Shown here in pieces: positions 24,301 to 38,529 of a stretch of 64,000 bases of DNA (position 1 is its first letter; each line of letters begins with the position of its first letter). Source of the stretch: Streptomyces peucetius (GTDB taxonomy: Bacteria > Actinomycetota > Actinomycetes > Streptomycetales > Streptomycetaceae). Under the pieces are notes generated by a model. It saw only the letters and a program-made list of their open reading frames with translations, searched no databases and was not told where the DNA came from. The stretch is from positions 744,001 to 808,000 of the forward strand of contig NZ_CP107567.1 in assembly GCF_025854275.1 (NCBI RefSeq), in the 5' to 3' direction. A program made the position numbers and the translations under genes.

Positions 24301-25304
24301 CGACGAACGAGACGTCCCGCCGACCGGCCCCGCCGGCCCCGTCCGGCGGCCGCGTGCTGCTCGACGCGGCCGGCGTGTACAAGAGCTACGGCGACAAGGC
24401 GGTGCTCAAAGGGGTCTCCGTGCACGTCCGCCAGGGCGAGATCGTGGGACTGGTGGGCCCCAACGGGGCCGGCAAGACCACGTTCCTGGAGTGCGTGGAG
24501 GGGATCCGCCGGCCCGACAGCGGCACGGTCACCGTCTCCGGGCTGACGCGCGAGGCGGGTCCTGCCGCCTACCACCTCGCGTTCGGCGCGCAGTTGCAGG
24601 AGTCCAGCCTCGCCGAGCGGCTACGCGTGGGCGAGGCGCTGGACCTGTTCGCCGGCTTCTACGACGAGCCGTGGGACCCCGCGGACCTGCTGGAGCGGAT
24701 CGGGCTGACCGCGCAGCGCAGGGTGTTCTACCGGCGGCTCTCCGGTGGGCAGAAGCGCCGGCTCACCCTCGCCCTGGCGCTGCTGGGCAGGCCGCCGGTC
24801 CTGCTCCTGGACGAGCCGACGACGGGCCTGGACCCCCATGCCCGGCTGGAGATGTGGGGCGTGCTGGAACAGCTCACCGGATCCCGGACGGCCGTCCTGC
24901 TGGCCACGCACGATCTGCACGAGGCGCAGAACCGCTGCCACCGGGTCTACGTGCTCGACAGGGGCCGGATCGCGGCCGAGGGCCCGGTCGGCGAACTGCT
25001 CGGCGCCGCGGGCCTCACCACCCGCGTCCGTCTGCCCGACCGGCCCTGGACCCAGGAGGTGCTGCGCCGGGTGCCGGGCTGGGCCGCCTCCCGGGTGGTC
25101 GCCGGCACCCACTACGCGTACGGCGGGGACGGCTTCGCCGAGAAGGCGGTGGCCGGACTGCGTGCGTACCTGGACGCCCCGCCCCGGCCGGGCGATCCCG
25201 CCCGGGACGACGTACGCCTGGTCCTCGCCGCGCTCTCCACCGGACCCACCGACCTCGAGGACCTCTATCTGACCCGGACGGGGACGCCCTATGAGCGTGA
25301 CTGA
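24297..25304 (+). CDS. ABC transporter ATP-binding protein (RiPP export)
   Basis: The 335-residue product has Walker A GPNGAGKTT (about residue 56), an ABC signature read as LSGGQKRRL, Walker B VLLLDEPTTGLDP and the H-loop ATHDLHEA. It is a DrrA/CcmA-type subunit with a C-terminal extension of about 100 residues. It overlaps the amidohydrolase gene (ATGA) and the permease gene (14 bp). It probably energises export of, or immunity to, the modified peptide. Confidence 0.93.
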   Translation: MTTNETSRRPAPPAPSGGRVLLDAAGVYKSYGDKAVLKGVSVHVRQGEIVGLVGPNGAGKTTFLECVEGIRRPDSGTVTVSGLTREAGPAAYHLAFGAQLQESSLAERLRVGEALDLFAGFYDEPWDPADLLERIGLTAQRRVFYRRLSGGQKRRLTLALALLGRPPVLLLDEPTTGLDPHARLEMWGVLEQLTGSRTAVLLATHDLHEAQNRCHRVYVLDRGRIAAEGPVGELLGAAGLTTRVRLPDRPWTQEVLRRVPGWAASRVVAGTHYAYGGDGFAEKAVAGLRAYLDAPPRPGDPARDDVRLVLAALSTGPTDLEDLYLTRTGTPYERD

Positions 25305-26082
25305 CCCTCCGGCACCGGTCGTCCCCCCGGCGCACCGAGCGCCGCGGGGGCTGCGACGGCTGTGCCGCATCGAGATGCTGCTGTTCCTGAGGGAACCCGC
25401 GGCCGTGTTCTTCACCCTGGTCTTTCCGATGGCGATGCTGCTGTTCCTGGGTGTGGCGTACGGCACGGAGAGCAGCGACGGGGTGCGCTACATCGACGAG
25501 TACGTGGCGCACATCGTGGTCACCATCGCGGTGAACCTGGGGGTGCTCGGCGTCGCCATCAACATCGCCGAGTGCCGGGCCAGCGGGGTTCTGCGCCGGT
25601 ACCGGCTGGCGCCGGTGCCGATGTGGTGGTTCTGGCTGTCGCAGGTGGTGGTGGGGCTCCTGATGTTCGCGCTGGCCACCGGGGCGCTGCTGGCCGTGGT
25701 CGCGGCCTCCTACGGGGTGCTGCTGGCCTCGCCCGCGCAGTTCGCACTCGCGGTGCTGGTCGGTCTGGCGTTCACGTTCGCCACCGGGGTGCTGCTCGGC
25801 AGCCTCGATCTGCCCGCGCGGAGCGTGCAGATCATCGGGACCGGGCTGTTCTTCGTCCTGTTCCTCGGGTCGGGCGCGGCGATCCCGCGCGACTCGTTCC
25901 CCGGCTGGCTCCAGGCGCTCACCGCCGTCAACCCCATGACACCGGTCATCGACGCGGCCGTCGACGCCTATCTGGGCCGGCCGATGGCCGCCGAACTCCC
26001 GGAGCTGGCGCTGGTGCTGGTCGCGGCCGGGGTCATCGTCCGGATCGCCCGTACCAAATCCACCTGGGAGGGAACCCGATGA
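25291..26082 (+). CDS. ABC-2 type permease (RiPP export)
   Basis: The 263-residue product has six hydrophobic segments and the ABC-2 pattern of a late GSGAAIPRDSFPGWLQALTAVNPMTPVID motif before the last helix. It pairs with the overlapping ATPase to form a DrrAB-like exporter and overlaps the YcaO gene (ATGA). Only one permease is present, so it probably works as a homodimer. Confidence 0.9.
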   Translation: MSVTDPPAPVVPPAHRAPRGLRRLCRIEMLLFLREPAAVFFTLVFPMAMLLFLGVAYGTESSDGVRYIDEYVAHIVVTIAVNLGVLGVAINIAECRASGVLRRYRLAPVPMWWFWLSQVVVGLLMFALATGALLAVVAASYGVLLASPAQFALAVLVGLAFTFATGVLLGSLDLPARSVQIIGTGLFFVLFLGSGAAIPRDSFPGWLQALTAVNPMTPVIDAAVDAYLGRPMAAELPELALVLVAAGVIVRIARTKSTWEGTR

Positions 26083-27566
26083 GCACACCGCCCCCTGCCG
26101 GCGCCCGTACGCCGACGCTGCACAGCGAATGGCTCAACCACCGGGACCGGCTGCTCAAACCGTCGCTGAACGACGTGGAGTTCGGCGCGATCAACGAGGT
26201 CCTCGACCACTACCACCCGCACGGCCCTCTGCGCACCTTCACCACGTACTTCCGTTCCGGGCTGGGCAAGCCGATGTACGTGGCGCACGGGCAGTACTTC
26301 GACCTGGACCATGTGATGTCCAGGCTGCTGGAGCTGCCCGGTCTCAGCACCGGGTTCGGCGGCCAGGTGTACGGCGGAGGCAAGGGCCACGACCTGTTCG
26401 GCACCACGGCGTCGTCGGTGGGCGAGGCGGTGGAGCGTGTGCTCGGTTCGCTGGCCTACCTGACGTACATGGACCGGATCCTGAACGGCTCGTACCGGAC
26501 GCTGACGGGCAAGGGGATACCGTGCCTGCATCCGGAGGAGTTCCCCGTCTTCGCGCCGGAGCAGCTGGCCACCGACCCGCTGTACGAGGCGTGGACGGAG
26601 GACACCGAGCTGGGCTGGATCGCCGGGCACCGGCTGCGCTCGGGCGAGGAGGTCTACGTCCCGGCGCAGTTGGTGATGCTCTTCTATCTGCACGGTCCCG
26701 ACGAGCCGATGATCGGTCTCGCCCCGAGCGGTGGCCTGGCCAGCCACATCAGCCGGCGCGACGCACTGTGGCACGGCGTGCTGGAGCTGTTCGAGCGCGA
26801 CGCGGTGAATCTGCGGTGGTACGGGGGCGTCCCGCTCGACCGGGTCGTGATCGACCGGCCGCTGAAGAACCGGGCGCTGCGACGGCTGCTGGAGACGGCC
26901 GGGGAACAGCCCGGCGAGATCGGCTTCTATCTGCACAATCTCGACCTGCACGACTACCCGGTGCTCACGGCGGTCGAGCGGGACGGGTGGCTGCGCCGAT
27001 ACAGCTACTTCGCGGGCGGCGGTGTCAGCGACGACACGGAGGAGGCGATGCTGTCGGCACTGACCGAGTACTCCCAGGCCGAGCGGAGCCTGCGCATCTC
27101 GCTGGCCACTCCGGACTGGGAGTTCACCGAGGCCTTCGGCCGTCAGTTCGCCATCGGCAAGGACGCGCAGGCCGCGGACTTCACCAACTACATCCAGGTC
27201 ATCCCGTTCTACGGTTTCGAGGAGAACCGGGACCGGGTCTCCTGGTTCTACGACGGCGGTGAGGAGATCCCGTTGTCCGAGCTGCCCCGGCGCCGGGCCG
27301 GTGAGGCGCCCGAACGGCGCTGGGACGCGCTGATGGGGCTGCTCGCGGAGCGCGGCTGGGACCCGATCGCGTTCGACTTCTCTCTGCCGCAGTTCCGGCA
27401 CACCAGCCTGATGAAGGTGGTGATGCCGGAACTGAGCCCGCCGTACCCGCCGCAGGCCCCGGGGCTCGGCAACCCGCGGTACGGCCGGGTGCCCTTCGAG
27501 GCGGGCCGGCGGGAGCGGCCGCTGACGTTCGAGGATCTCAACACCAACCCCCTGCCCTATCCCTGA
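26079..27566 (+). CDS. YcaO cyclodehydratase (SagD-like)
   Basis: The 495-residue product is a TOMM-type YcaO. It has TTASSVGEAVERVLGSLAY and the hallmark HGVLELFERDAVNLRWYGG carrying ATP/Mg-binding acidic residues. The C-terminus, NPLPYP, carries the PxPxP tail found in TOMM cyclodehydratases. The enzyme uses ATP to convert Cys/Thr/Ser of the precursor to azolines together with the E1-like protein. It is the last gene of the operon, and its end overlaps the convergent LuxR gene by 10 bases. Confidence 0.95.
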   Translation: MSTPPPAGARTPTLHSEWLNHRDRLLKPSLNDVEFGAINEVLDHYHPHGPLRTFTTYFRSGLGKPMYVAHGQYFDLDHVMSRLLELPGLSTGFGGQVYGGGKGHDLFGTTASSVGEAVERVLGSLAYLTYMDRILNGSYRTLTGKGIPCLHPEEFPVFAPEQLATDPLYEAWTEDTELGWIAGHRLRSGEEVYVPAQLVMLFYLHGPDEPMIGLAPSGGLASHISRRDALWHGVLELFERDAVNLRWYGGVPLDRVVIDRPLKNRALRRLLETAGEQPGEIGFYLHNLDLHDYPVLTAVERDGWLRRYSYFAGGGVSDDTEEAMLSALTEYSQAERSLRISLATPDWEFTEAFGRQFAIGKDAQAADFTNYIQVIPFYGFEENRDRVSWFYDGGEEIPLSELPRRRAGEAPERRWDALMGLLAERGWDPIAFDFSLPQFRHTSLMKVVMPELSPPYPPQAPGLGNPRYGRVPFEAGRRERPLTFEDLNTNPLPYP

Positions 27567-28420
27567 ACCGGCACCGGGGAGCCGGGCGGCGGCGCGGCGG
27601 CGCGCGCCGGGGACGGGCCGCCGGCCGCCGGGGCGGGTGTTGCGGGTGCGGTCGCGCGGCCGAGGATCAGTCCGAGCTGGAGCCGCGAGGCGGCGCCGAA
27701 GCGTTCGGAGACGGCGGCGACGTGCCGGCGCACCGTGCGCGGGGTGACGCCGACCCGGCGGGCGACGCTCTCGTCGGTCAGACCCTGCGCGAGTCCGTCG
27801 ATGACGGCGGCCTCGGTCCCGGTCAGCGCACCCCGGGAGGCGGGGAACCCCGGTGCGCACGGCCGGGCCCTGGGCCACCAGTCCTCGAGGAACCGGCGTG
27901 CCACGTCCCGGGCGGTCCCGGTCGCTCTGGTCGTGTGCACCACCATGGGGCCGCCGCCGAGTTCCAGCGCGACCGCGACGCGTTCCCGGTCGGCGACGGC
28001 GATGTGCAGGGGCAGCAGAGCGACGGTGCGTACGAGGGCCCCGCGGCCGGTCACGGCGGCCAGCCGGGCGGCCGCGCCCGGACTGTCCCCCGCCGGGAGG
28101 CCGACGATCAGGCGGTGGTGGGCGTCCGTGCCGGAGACGCGGCCGGCCGGCAGAGCGGGGCGTGCCTCCAGCAGTTCGAATCGCGCCGCCGCGCGCAGCG
28201 CGGCGAATACGTCGTCACCACCTGCCGCAGCTGTGCGGTGGGCCTCTCCGCGCCCGTCGCAACAGGGCGGCACCATCGCGGAGAGGGCGTCGGTGAGACC
28301 GTCCAGACTGTCAAGTGCGGTACGCAACCGGCCGAGCAACTGCTCCGGGTGCTCCGGGTGCTGGTGTGCGTGGTGCGTATCGACGTGACACGGACGGCTC
28401 GTCTCCGAATTGCTCTGCAT
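27557..28420 (-). CDS. LuxR-family transcriptional regulator
   Basis: The 287-residue product has a C-terminal LuxR HTH (GALTGTEAAVIDGLAQGLTDESVARRVGVTPRTVRRHVAAVSERFG, residues 195-240). The N-terminal region begins with a His-rich stretch (HHAHQHPEHPEQ), includes a Cys pair, and has no recognised sensor domain. It faces the RiPP operon and ends inside the ycaO gene, so it is a likely cluster regulator. The His-rich N-terminus might sense metal, but that is speculative. Confidence 0.85.
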   Translation of the reverse strand: MQSNSETSRPCHVDTHHAHQHPEHPEQLLGRLRTALDSLDGLTDALSAMVPPCCDGRGEAHRTAAAGGDDVFAALRAAARFELLEARPALPAGRVSGTDAHHRLIVGLPAGDSPGAAARLAAVTGRGALVRTVALLPLHIAVADRERVAVALELGGGPMVVHTTRATGTARDVARRFLEDWWPRARPCAPGFPASRGALTGTEAAVIDGLAQGLTDESVARRVGVTPRTVRRHVAAVSERFGAASRLQLGLILGRATAPATPAPAAGGPSPARAAAPPPGSPVPVQG

Positions 28421-28513
28421 CGGCTTCCCCCTCGTAAGGTTCTTCCGACGCGGGACGGCCGGCCTCGGTCGGGGGCCACCGTTTCATCCCGTTCGCCGGA
28501 AGCACGCCAATTC

Positions 28514-28529
28514 GCCATCCATGGATGGC
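28514..28529. promoter_or_regulatory. 16-bp perfect palindrome in the luxR promoter region
   Basis: GCCATCCATGGATGGC is a perfect 16-bp palindrome about 95 bases upstream of the luxR start. A second inverted repeat, CGCTC-GTAT-GAGCG (28542-28555), lies next to it. Either may be an autoregulatory operator. The 545-base gap 28421-28965 also serves as the katG upstream region; no other gene is supported in it. Confidence 0.5.
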
Positions 28530-28875
28530 CATACGCCTATTCGCTCGTATGAGCGGGCGTCTGCGAGTATTCGCCAGCCCCCGGACGAGGGTCAAGAACG
28601 AGGCGGGCAGCAGGGCCCCGGCTGTTCAGGGGGGTTTACACGGCGCGGCCGGGCGGAGCGGCGCCGGCCCCGGAGCCGCTGCGGTGCACGGCGGCGGGCC
28701 GCCGTGCACCGAGGGCCCGTATCGCCGCGGATTTCGAATTCTTGTCAGGCGGGAGCGCTCTGCGTGTTCTCGTAGCTGTACGGTCTGCGGTGCGCGACCA
28801 TACGGACGCCGACACAGGCACAATCATCGGCGTCGTGCGTGGACAAGGTTCTCGCCGGGCGCTGCCCCCGGTTGA

Positions 28876-31155
<2,280 letters not shown>

Positions 31156-31160
31156 GCCCA

Positions 31161-31195
31161 TGTCCCGGTCGGCCGCTCACCGGCCGACCGGGACA
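31161..31195. terminator. Bidirectional terminator between katG and xdhC, 15-bp stem
   Basis: A perfect 15-bp stem (31161-31175 with 31181-31195) and 5-base loop lie 5 bases after the katG stop, between convergent operons. Confidence 0.88.
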
Positions 31196-31226
31196 CCCTC
31201 ATGGACCGGCCGGTTCGCCGCACTGC

Positions 31227-32037
31227 TCAGTGGCGGTCCTGTTCGAAGGTCCGGAGCAGGTCTGCCGCGACGCTCACCGCGATCGTGGCGGGTTCCTTAC
31301 CGGTGATCCCGGTGATTCCGATCGGGGTCTTGATCCGGTCGATGGTGGCATCGTCGTGGCCGCCTTCGGTTGCCAGGCGTTTCCGGAAGCGCGCCCATTT
31401 GGCAGCCGACCCGATCAGTCCGATGGAGCCGAGACCGCTGGTGCGCAAGGCCGCGTCGCACAGTGCGGCGTCCTCGGCATGATCATGAGTCATGATCAGG
31501 ACATGGGTACCGGGTGCCAGTTCCGCGAGCACCTCCTCCGGGAGCAGCGGTGTGTGGTGCACGTGAATCTGCGCCACCGCATCCGCGAGCACGTCGAGCC
31601 GCTCGTCGGTGAGCATGTCGGCGCGGGTGTCCGTCAGGTGCAGATCGAGGTCGTGGCGGGCCATGATGCGTGCCAGCTCCAGCCCGACGTGCCCGACGCC
31701 GAAGACCGCCACCGCCGGGACCACCGGCAGCGGTTCGAGCAGTGCGGTGACGGCTCCGCCGCAGCACTGCACGCCGTGCGGGCCGGTGACCTTGTCGTTG
31801 AGGGCGAACTCCATCAGCTCCGGCTCCGGATCGGGTGTGCCGATCAGCTCACGGGCCCGGTCGATGGCCACGGCCTCGATGTTGCCGCCGCCGATCGAAC
31901 CCCAGGTCTCGGTCCGTCCCACAACGAGTTTGGCACCGGCCCGGCGGGGCGCGTGGCCGCGCACGGTCGCGACGGTCACGAGCACGCCGGGTTCCCGGCG
32001 GGCCCGCAACCGCGCGACCGCGGCCACCCAGGTCATG

Positions 32038-32045
<8 letters not shown>
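31227..32045 (-). CDS. xdhC: XdhC-family molybdenum cofactor maturation protein
   Basis: The 272-residue product has the XdhC/CoxI pattern: an N-terminal VTVATVRGHAPRRAGAKLVV and GSIGGGNIEA segment, a GVQCCGGAVTALLEP motif whose Cys pair is typical, and a Rossmann domain (VAVFGVGHVGLELARI). XdhC binds molybdenum cofactor, helps its sulfuration and inserts it into XdhB. The start overlaps the xdhB stop by 8 bases, making it the last gene of the operon. Confidence 0.93.
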
Positions 32046-34439
<2,394 letters not shown>

Positions 34440-34443
<4 letters not shown>

Positions 34444-35924
34444 GACGACACCGCCTCGGTGGTCTGTGCGTGCAGCTTCCGCAGGCTCTGGCCGAGCATC
34501 GCGGAACGGTAGAGGGAGCTGGCGCGGTGATCGCCCATCGGCGTGCCCTCGCCCCGCATCACCCGGGCCGCGGCCTCGACGGTCTCCGCCGACCACGGCC
34601 TGCCCTGAAGGGCCGCCTCGGTGGCGAGCGCGCGGATCGGGGTGGCGGCCACGCCGCCGAGGCCGATGCGTGCCTTGCGGACGACGCCGTCCTCGATGTC
34701 GAGCGCGAACGCGACCGCCACGCTGGAGATGTCGTCGAAGCGCCGCTTGGCGATCTTGTGGAAGCCCGTGACCGGCGACAGCGGCAGCGGAATGCTCACC
34801 GCGCGGATCAGCTCACCGGGGCGACGGACGCTCTGCCGGTAGCCCGTGAAGTACTCCGCCAGCGGGACCACGCGCTCACCGTCGGCGTCGGCGAGCACCA
34901 CCGACGCCTCCAGCGCGAGCAGCACCGGAGGGCTGTCACCGATCGGCGAGCCGGTACCGAGGTTGCCGCCGATGGTCGCACTGTTGCGGATGAGCCGGGA
35001 CGCGAACTGCGGGAACAGCTCCGCAAGGAGCGGAACTTCACCGTCGAGCCTGCGCTCGATCTCGGTGAGCGTCAGCGCCGCCCCGATCTCGATGTGGCCC
35101 GACTCGACGCGCAGCTCCCGCATTTCGGCCAGCCGGTCGATGGCGACCACGCAACTCGCCCGGCGTGAACGGATGTTCACTTCCACACCCCAGTCGGTGC
35201 TGCCGGCGACCACCACCGCTTCGGGCCGCTCGCGCAGTACCTGCAGCGCTTCGGCCAGGGTTCCCGGCCGCAGGAACGCACTGCCGTCCCGGGCGTATTC
35301 GGTGGCGACCGGCTCCGGCGGGGACTGTTCGCGACGCTGCGCCAGGGGGTCCTCCTCGGCGGGCGCGCCGACGGCGAACGCGGCATCACGAATCGGGCGG
35401 TAACCGGTGCAGCGGCAAAGGTTTCCGCTCAGCGCGTGCAGATCGAAACCGTTCGGACCGTGCTCGGGGTCGGTACCGTCGGCCTCCGCATCCGTGTCCC
35501 CGTCCGCCTCCGCGTGCGCACAGCGGTCGGGCCGGTAGTACTCGGCGGCCATGCTGCACACGAATCCCGGTGTGCAGTAACCGCACTGGGAGCCGCCACG
35601 GACCGCCATCTCCTCCTGCACCGGGTGCAGCGTGGGCGGCGTGCCGGCTTCACCGGCGGTGGCGAGACCCTCGGAGGTGACGATCTCCTGACCGTCGAGC
35701 GCCGCGACCGGCACCAGGCAGGCGTTGACCGCCACCCAGTCGGTGGGCTTGTTCGTCCCGGGCCGGGCCACCAGGACCGAACAGGCGCCGCATTCACCCT
35801 CGGCGCAGCCCTCCTTGGTGCCGGTGAGGCCGCGGTCGCGCAGGAAATCCAGCACCGTGGTGTGGGGCGCAGCCGGTGAAATCGGTGCTTCTTTGCCGTT
35901 GACCGTGATCCGCGCCGCTACCAT
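34440..35924 (-). CDS. xdhA: Xanthine dehydrogenase, 2Fe-2S/FAD subunit
   Basis: The 494-residue product fuses the ferredoxin-like and FAD domains. Cluster cysteines are in GCAEGECGACSV (about residues 39-47), SQCGYCTPGFVCS and NLCRCTGYRPI. The FAD domain follows with FPQFASRLIRNSATIGGNL. An Asp/Glu-rich insert (AEADGDTDAEADGTDPEHG) in the second cluster domain is unusual. It passes electrons from XdhB to FAD and NAD+. It is the first gene of the xdhABC operon. Confidence 0.95.
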
Positions 35925-36811
35925 GGCACGTCCTCGTTTCGGAGCGCGGTCGATCTGATTACCCTAGTCGCCATTTCAGGAGCCTTCTGTATTCGGTGGC
36001 GCAGCTCAAGAACCCGGTGCGCAGATCAGCACGCAAAGACGTGCCGTCGCAGACGGGTGACAGAAATCAAAAGATGCCGGGGCCGCAGAACAAGGGGCAC
36101 GCCGGGAAAAGGGGCTGGTCAGCAGCCGTGTGCTACACGACCCGGAACCCAGGCAGCCTGGTGGGCGAGGCGATGCAGATCGGAGAAGGTCGACATCCGA
36201 CTTCGCCTCCCTCCAACAGCTCACGAGTCGGTGCGCTCGAAATTACGTTGCCACGGTCCCATCGGTCAAGCCCCGATGTGCGGCGTCCTGGGCCCCGGCT
36301 GGTCGCTGTGGAAACGGGGCGCCCAGTCCGGCGGGATCGGCGGACCTGGGCGTACCGGTGAACGGGTGCGCCTCACTGCACGTTGATCCCCCGCAGCGTC
36401 TTCAGTCGGGCCGCCAGCCCGGCCGGCCGGATCGCGGCCTCGTACTCCTCACGGCCGGCTGCGACGACCGCAGCCGGGTGTACAGGAACCGATCGTCGGC
36501 GAAGCCGAACCACGTCGGATACCGGGCCGCTGGGCAGGCGGGCCGTCAGGGCAGCGGCAAGCAGGCTGCATGCGATTCGGCGCGGACACTGAAGCCTCCG
36601 GCCGCCACAGGTGCGCGCCATCGACGCCTCGCGCGGTCGCCCGGCCCAAAGCCAGCAAGCGACGTCCCGACAAGGACCGCCGAGCGTGCACCATATCTCC
36701 TGTTGCAGGCGCAGAACGCCAGGCGGAGCATGGAGAAAAAGGCGAATCCAGGAACTCACCACATCGACGTCCGGCCGTGCGGAAGCCCTGCTGGATGGCT
36801 GGAGGAAGGCC
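35925..36811. other. Accessory junction region with a possible gene fragment
   Basis: No intact gene is supported between the xdh promoter and the gene at 36812. On the minus strand near 36375-36500 two frames read WFGFADDRFLYT and then EEYEAAIRPAGLAARLKTLRGINVQ with a stop. This looks like the C-terminal end of a frameshifted gene of unknown family. GC content falls towards 36812, marking the start of accessory DNA. Confidence 0.35.
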
Positions 36812-37300
36812 ATGGCCAAGAAGGTAATTGACGTTACATTGGCGGCCATGACCAACACAGGCACGACCCGCGTGTCACCGAAGGGCGTCATCAATGCCCG
36901 CACGGTCCGCGCGGTGGACGATGAGCAAATATTCGAGACCGAGAATCTCTACTTCAGAGACGACGGACAGCCAATGCACTCAAGTGGGGTACAGGGCCTT
37001 GCGCCGGGCGAAAGTCTCACATTTGGTGTCACGAAGCGACTTACCGTTTCCCACTTCGGAGAAGAGAGCGTAGGACACCTCAATCAAATGCTGATATTCG
37101 ACCCTGATCTGACACAGGACATAGTGGTCAGCGGCACGCTCCACAACCGCGTATATTTCGGCTGCTTCAAGCGCAAGGTGCGCTTCGCCGAGCTAGAGGG
37201 TTTTCAGGCGATCTCCTGCCCCCACAACGCCTTTCTCGGCGATCACGAATGTCGGTTCAGGATCGACTACACAATAAACGTAGTTTCTTCGTCCGGGTAG
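36812..37300 (+). CDS. Hypothetical protein, lower-GC, probably acquired
   Basis: From the ATG at 36812, with GGAGGAAGG immediately upstream, the product has 162 residues (MAKKVIDVTLAAMTNTGTTR). It looks like a compact beta-rich protein, with Cys residues in YFGCFKRK, AISCPHNAF and HECRF. I recognise no family. Codon use is clearly more AT-rich than in neighbours (AATATT, ACAATAAAC, GTATATTTC), suggesting transfer. It lies next to IS remnants. Confidence 0.65.
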   Translation: MAKKVIDVTLAAMTNTGTTRVSPKGVINARTVRAVDDEQIFETENLYFRDDGQPMHSSGVQGLAPGESLTFGVTKRLTVSHFGEESVGHLNQMLIFDPDLTQDIVVSGTLHNRVYFGCFKRKVRFAELEGFQAISCPHNAFLGDHECRFRIDYTINVVSSSG

Positions 37301-37667
37301 CCGCAGGTTATCGCCGACGGTCTTCTCGGCGGCATCGGCCCGGGGAAGCTGACCGACGCCGACGGCGGCGAGTTGGGCCGGCGGCCAAGCGCATCATGCA
37401 GGACGATTGCGGTCCCTCCGCCGGCCGGCCAGGAGGGCGGTCGCCTTCCCAGCGGTGCCACGTCCGCGGGGAGACGTTGCAGTGGCATCGTCGAGAAGCT
37501 GCTGCCTGTGGGCCGTGAGCCCAGCGGCGGCCTTGTCTACGGTGCGCCAGCCGCCTCGGAGCCTCGCGGCACATAGGGCGTCGTTGCGGCTCGCACCGCC
37601 AGTCTGCGGTGGAGCGCTCGTCGTACAGGTCGCAGACGACACCCAGGCCGCGATCGACGCCGCGCTC

Positions 37668-38030
37668 CACTCATTGGTGAAGGGCATACCGCCGATCCGC
37701 TCCCGCCGCGGGCCCCGTCGGCGCAAGCCGGGCAAGCTCCACAGCGACAAAGGCTACGACTACTCCCACCTGAGGCAATGGCTGCGCGAGCGCGGCATTG
37801 CCCACCGCATCGCCCGCAAAGGGATCGAGTCCTCGCAGCGGCTTGGCCGTCACCGAGGGACCATCGAGCGCACCATGTCCTGGCTCGCCGGCTGCCGCAG
37901 CCTCCACCGACGCTACGAGCGCAACGACGACCATTTCCTCGCCTTCGCCAGCATCGCCTGCACCCTCATCTGCTACCGCAGGCTCATGCCCGCCCGGGAC
38001 GGCAAGGCTCAGGTGTTGGCGGCGCCATAG
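37668..38030 (+). pseudogene. IS5-family transposase, C-terminal remnant
   Basis: The frame shows the end of an IS5-type DDE transposase: KLHSDKGYDYSHLRQWLRERG, HRIARKGIESSQRLGRHR and RTMSWLAGCRSLHRRYERN, followed by FLAFASIACTLICYRRL. The catalytic Glu region is kept, but the N-terminal two thirds are missing, and the upstream 350 bases show no continuation. No terminal repeats were found. It is unlike the two other IS5-type copies in this window. Confidence 0.8.
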
Positions 38031-38388
38031 TGCAGGGCGTCGCCTTGTAGAAGCAGGTATCCGATGTCCCGCGTCTGCGGCAGCTTCCCCGCCAGTGTCG
38101 ATGCGTCGGTGCAACCAGAAACCTCGAAACCGATAACCCCCAGGCTGAAAGAGGCGCTCTTGAAGGTTTCGACCCCTATGGCAGCCAGCCAGTCGTCCAT
38201 CACGGCGGACCTGAAGAACGGCCGTCCGTCCCAGTAGGCCAGGCCCGCCTGACCCAGCGCACCGACGGGGACATAAAAGTCCAGCCAGTCGCTGCTTTCA
38301 TCACCGCCCCGGATCGCTATACAACCGCAGACGACCTGTTGGCCCGTCGGCAGGCGGACCTGACCGTGGAGATGCCCGGACTCGGTCA
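38009..38388 (-). pseudogene. Hypothetical protein fragment cut by an IS
   Basis: The minus-strand frame is open from 38388 to the stop at 38009. It reads GWRLTESGHLHGQVRLPTG, VVCGCIAIRGGDESSDW, YVPVGALGQAGLAYWDG and SFSLGVIGFEVSG. This is natural-looking protein, but it lacks a start because the IS at 38389 interrupts it. The family is not recognised. A downstream ATG at 38203 would give only 64 residues. Confidence 0.55.
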
Positions 38389-38474
38389 GACGCCATCCGC
38401 TTATCGATGACGGGGCTCGTCTGGTCGAACAGGCTTCCTGTTCGGGTGATCGCGCGAGGGCTGACGCATGACAG

Positions 38475-38529
38475 CAGGGCCTCTTGGTAGTTCGGGGGTG
38501 CGAACCAAACCGATCGCCAGGAGGCCCTG
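38475..38529 (+). promoter_or_regulatory. Hairpin abutting the transposase TTG start
   Basis: CAGGGCCTCTTGG (38475-38487) pairs with CCAGGAGGCCCTG (38517-38529) over 12 of 13 positions. The transposase TTG follows at the very next base, and the stem includes the only AGGAGG ribosome site. It would hide the initiation region in long transcripts, a common way to limit transposition. Copy 2 has the same arrangement. Confidence 0.6.

Noticed and set aside
36930..36960. ENLYF-R in the orphan protein, resembling a TEV protease site or cloning tag
   Set aside because: The residue after F is R, not Q, and the context is a natural frame with no vector sequence. Chance match.
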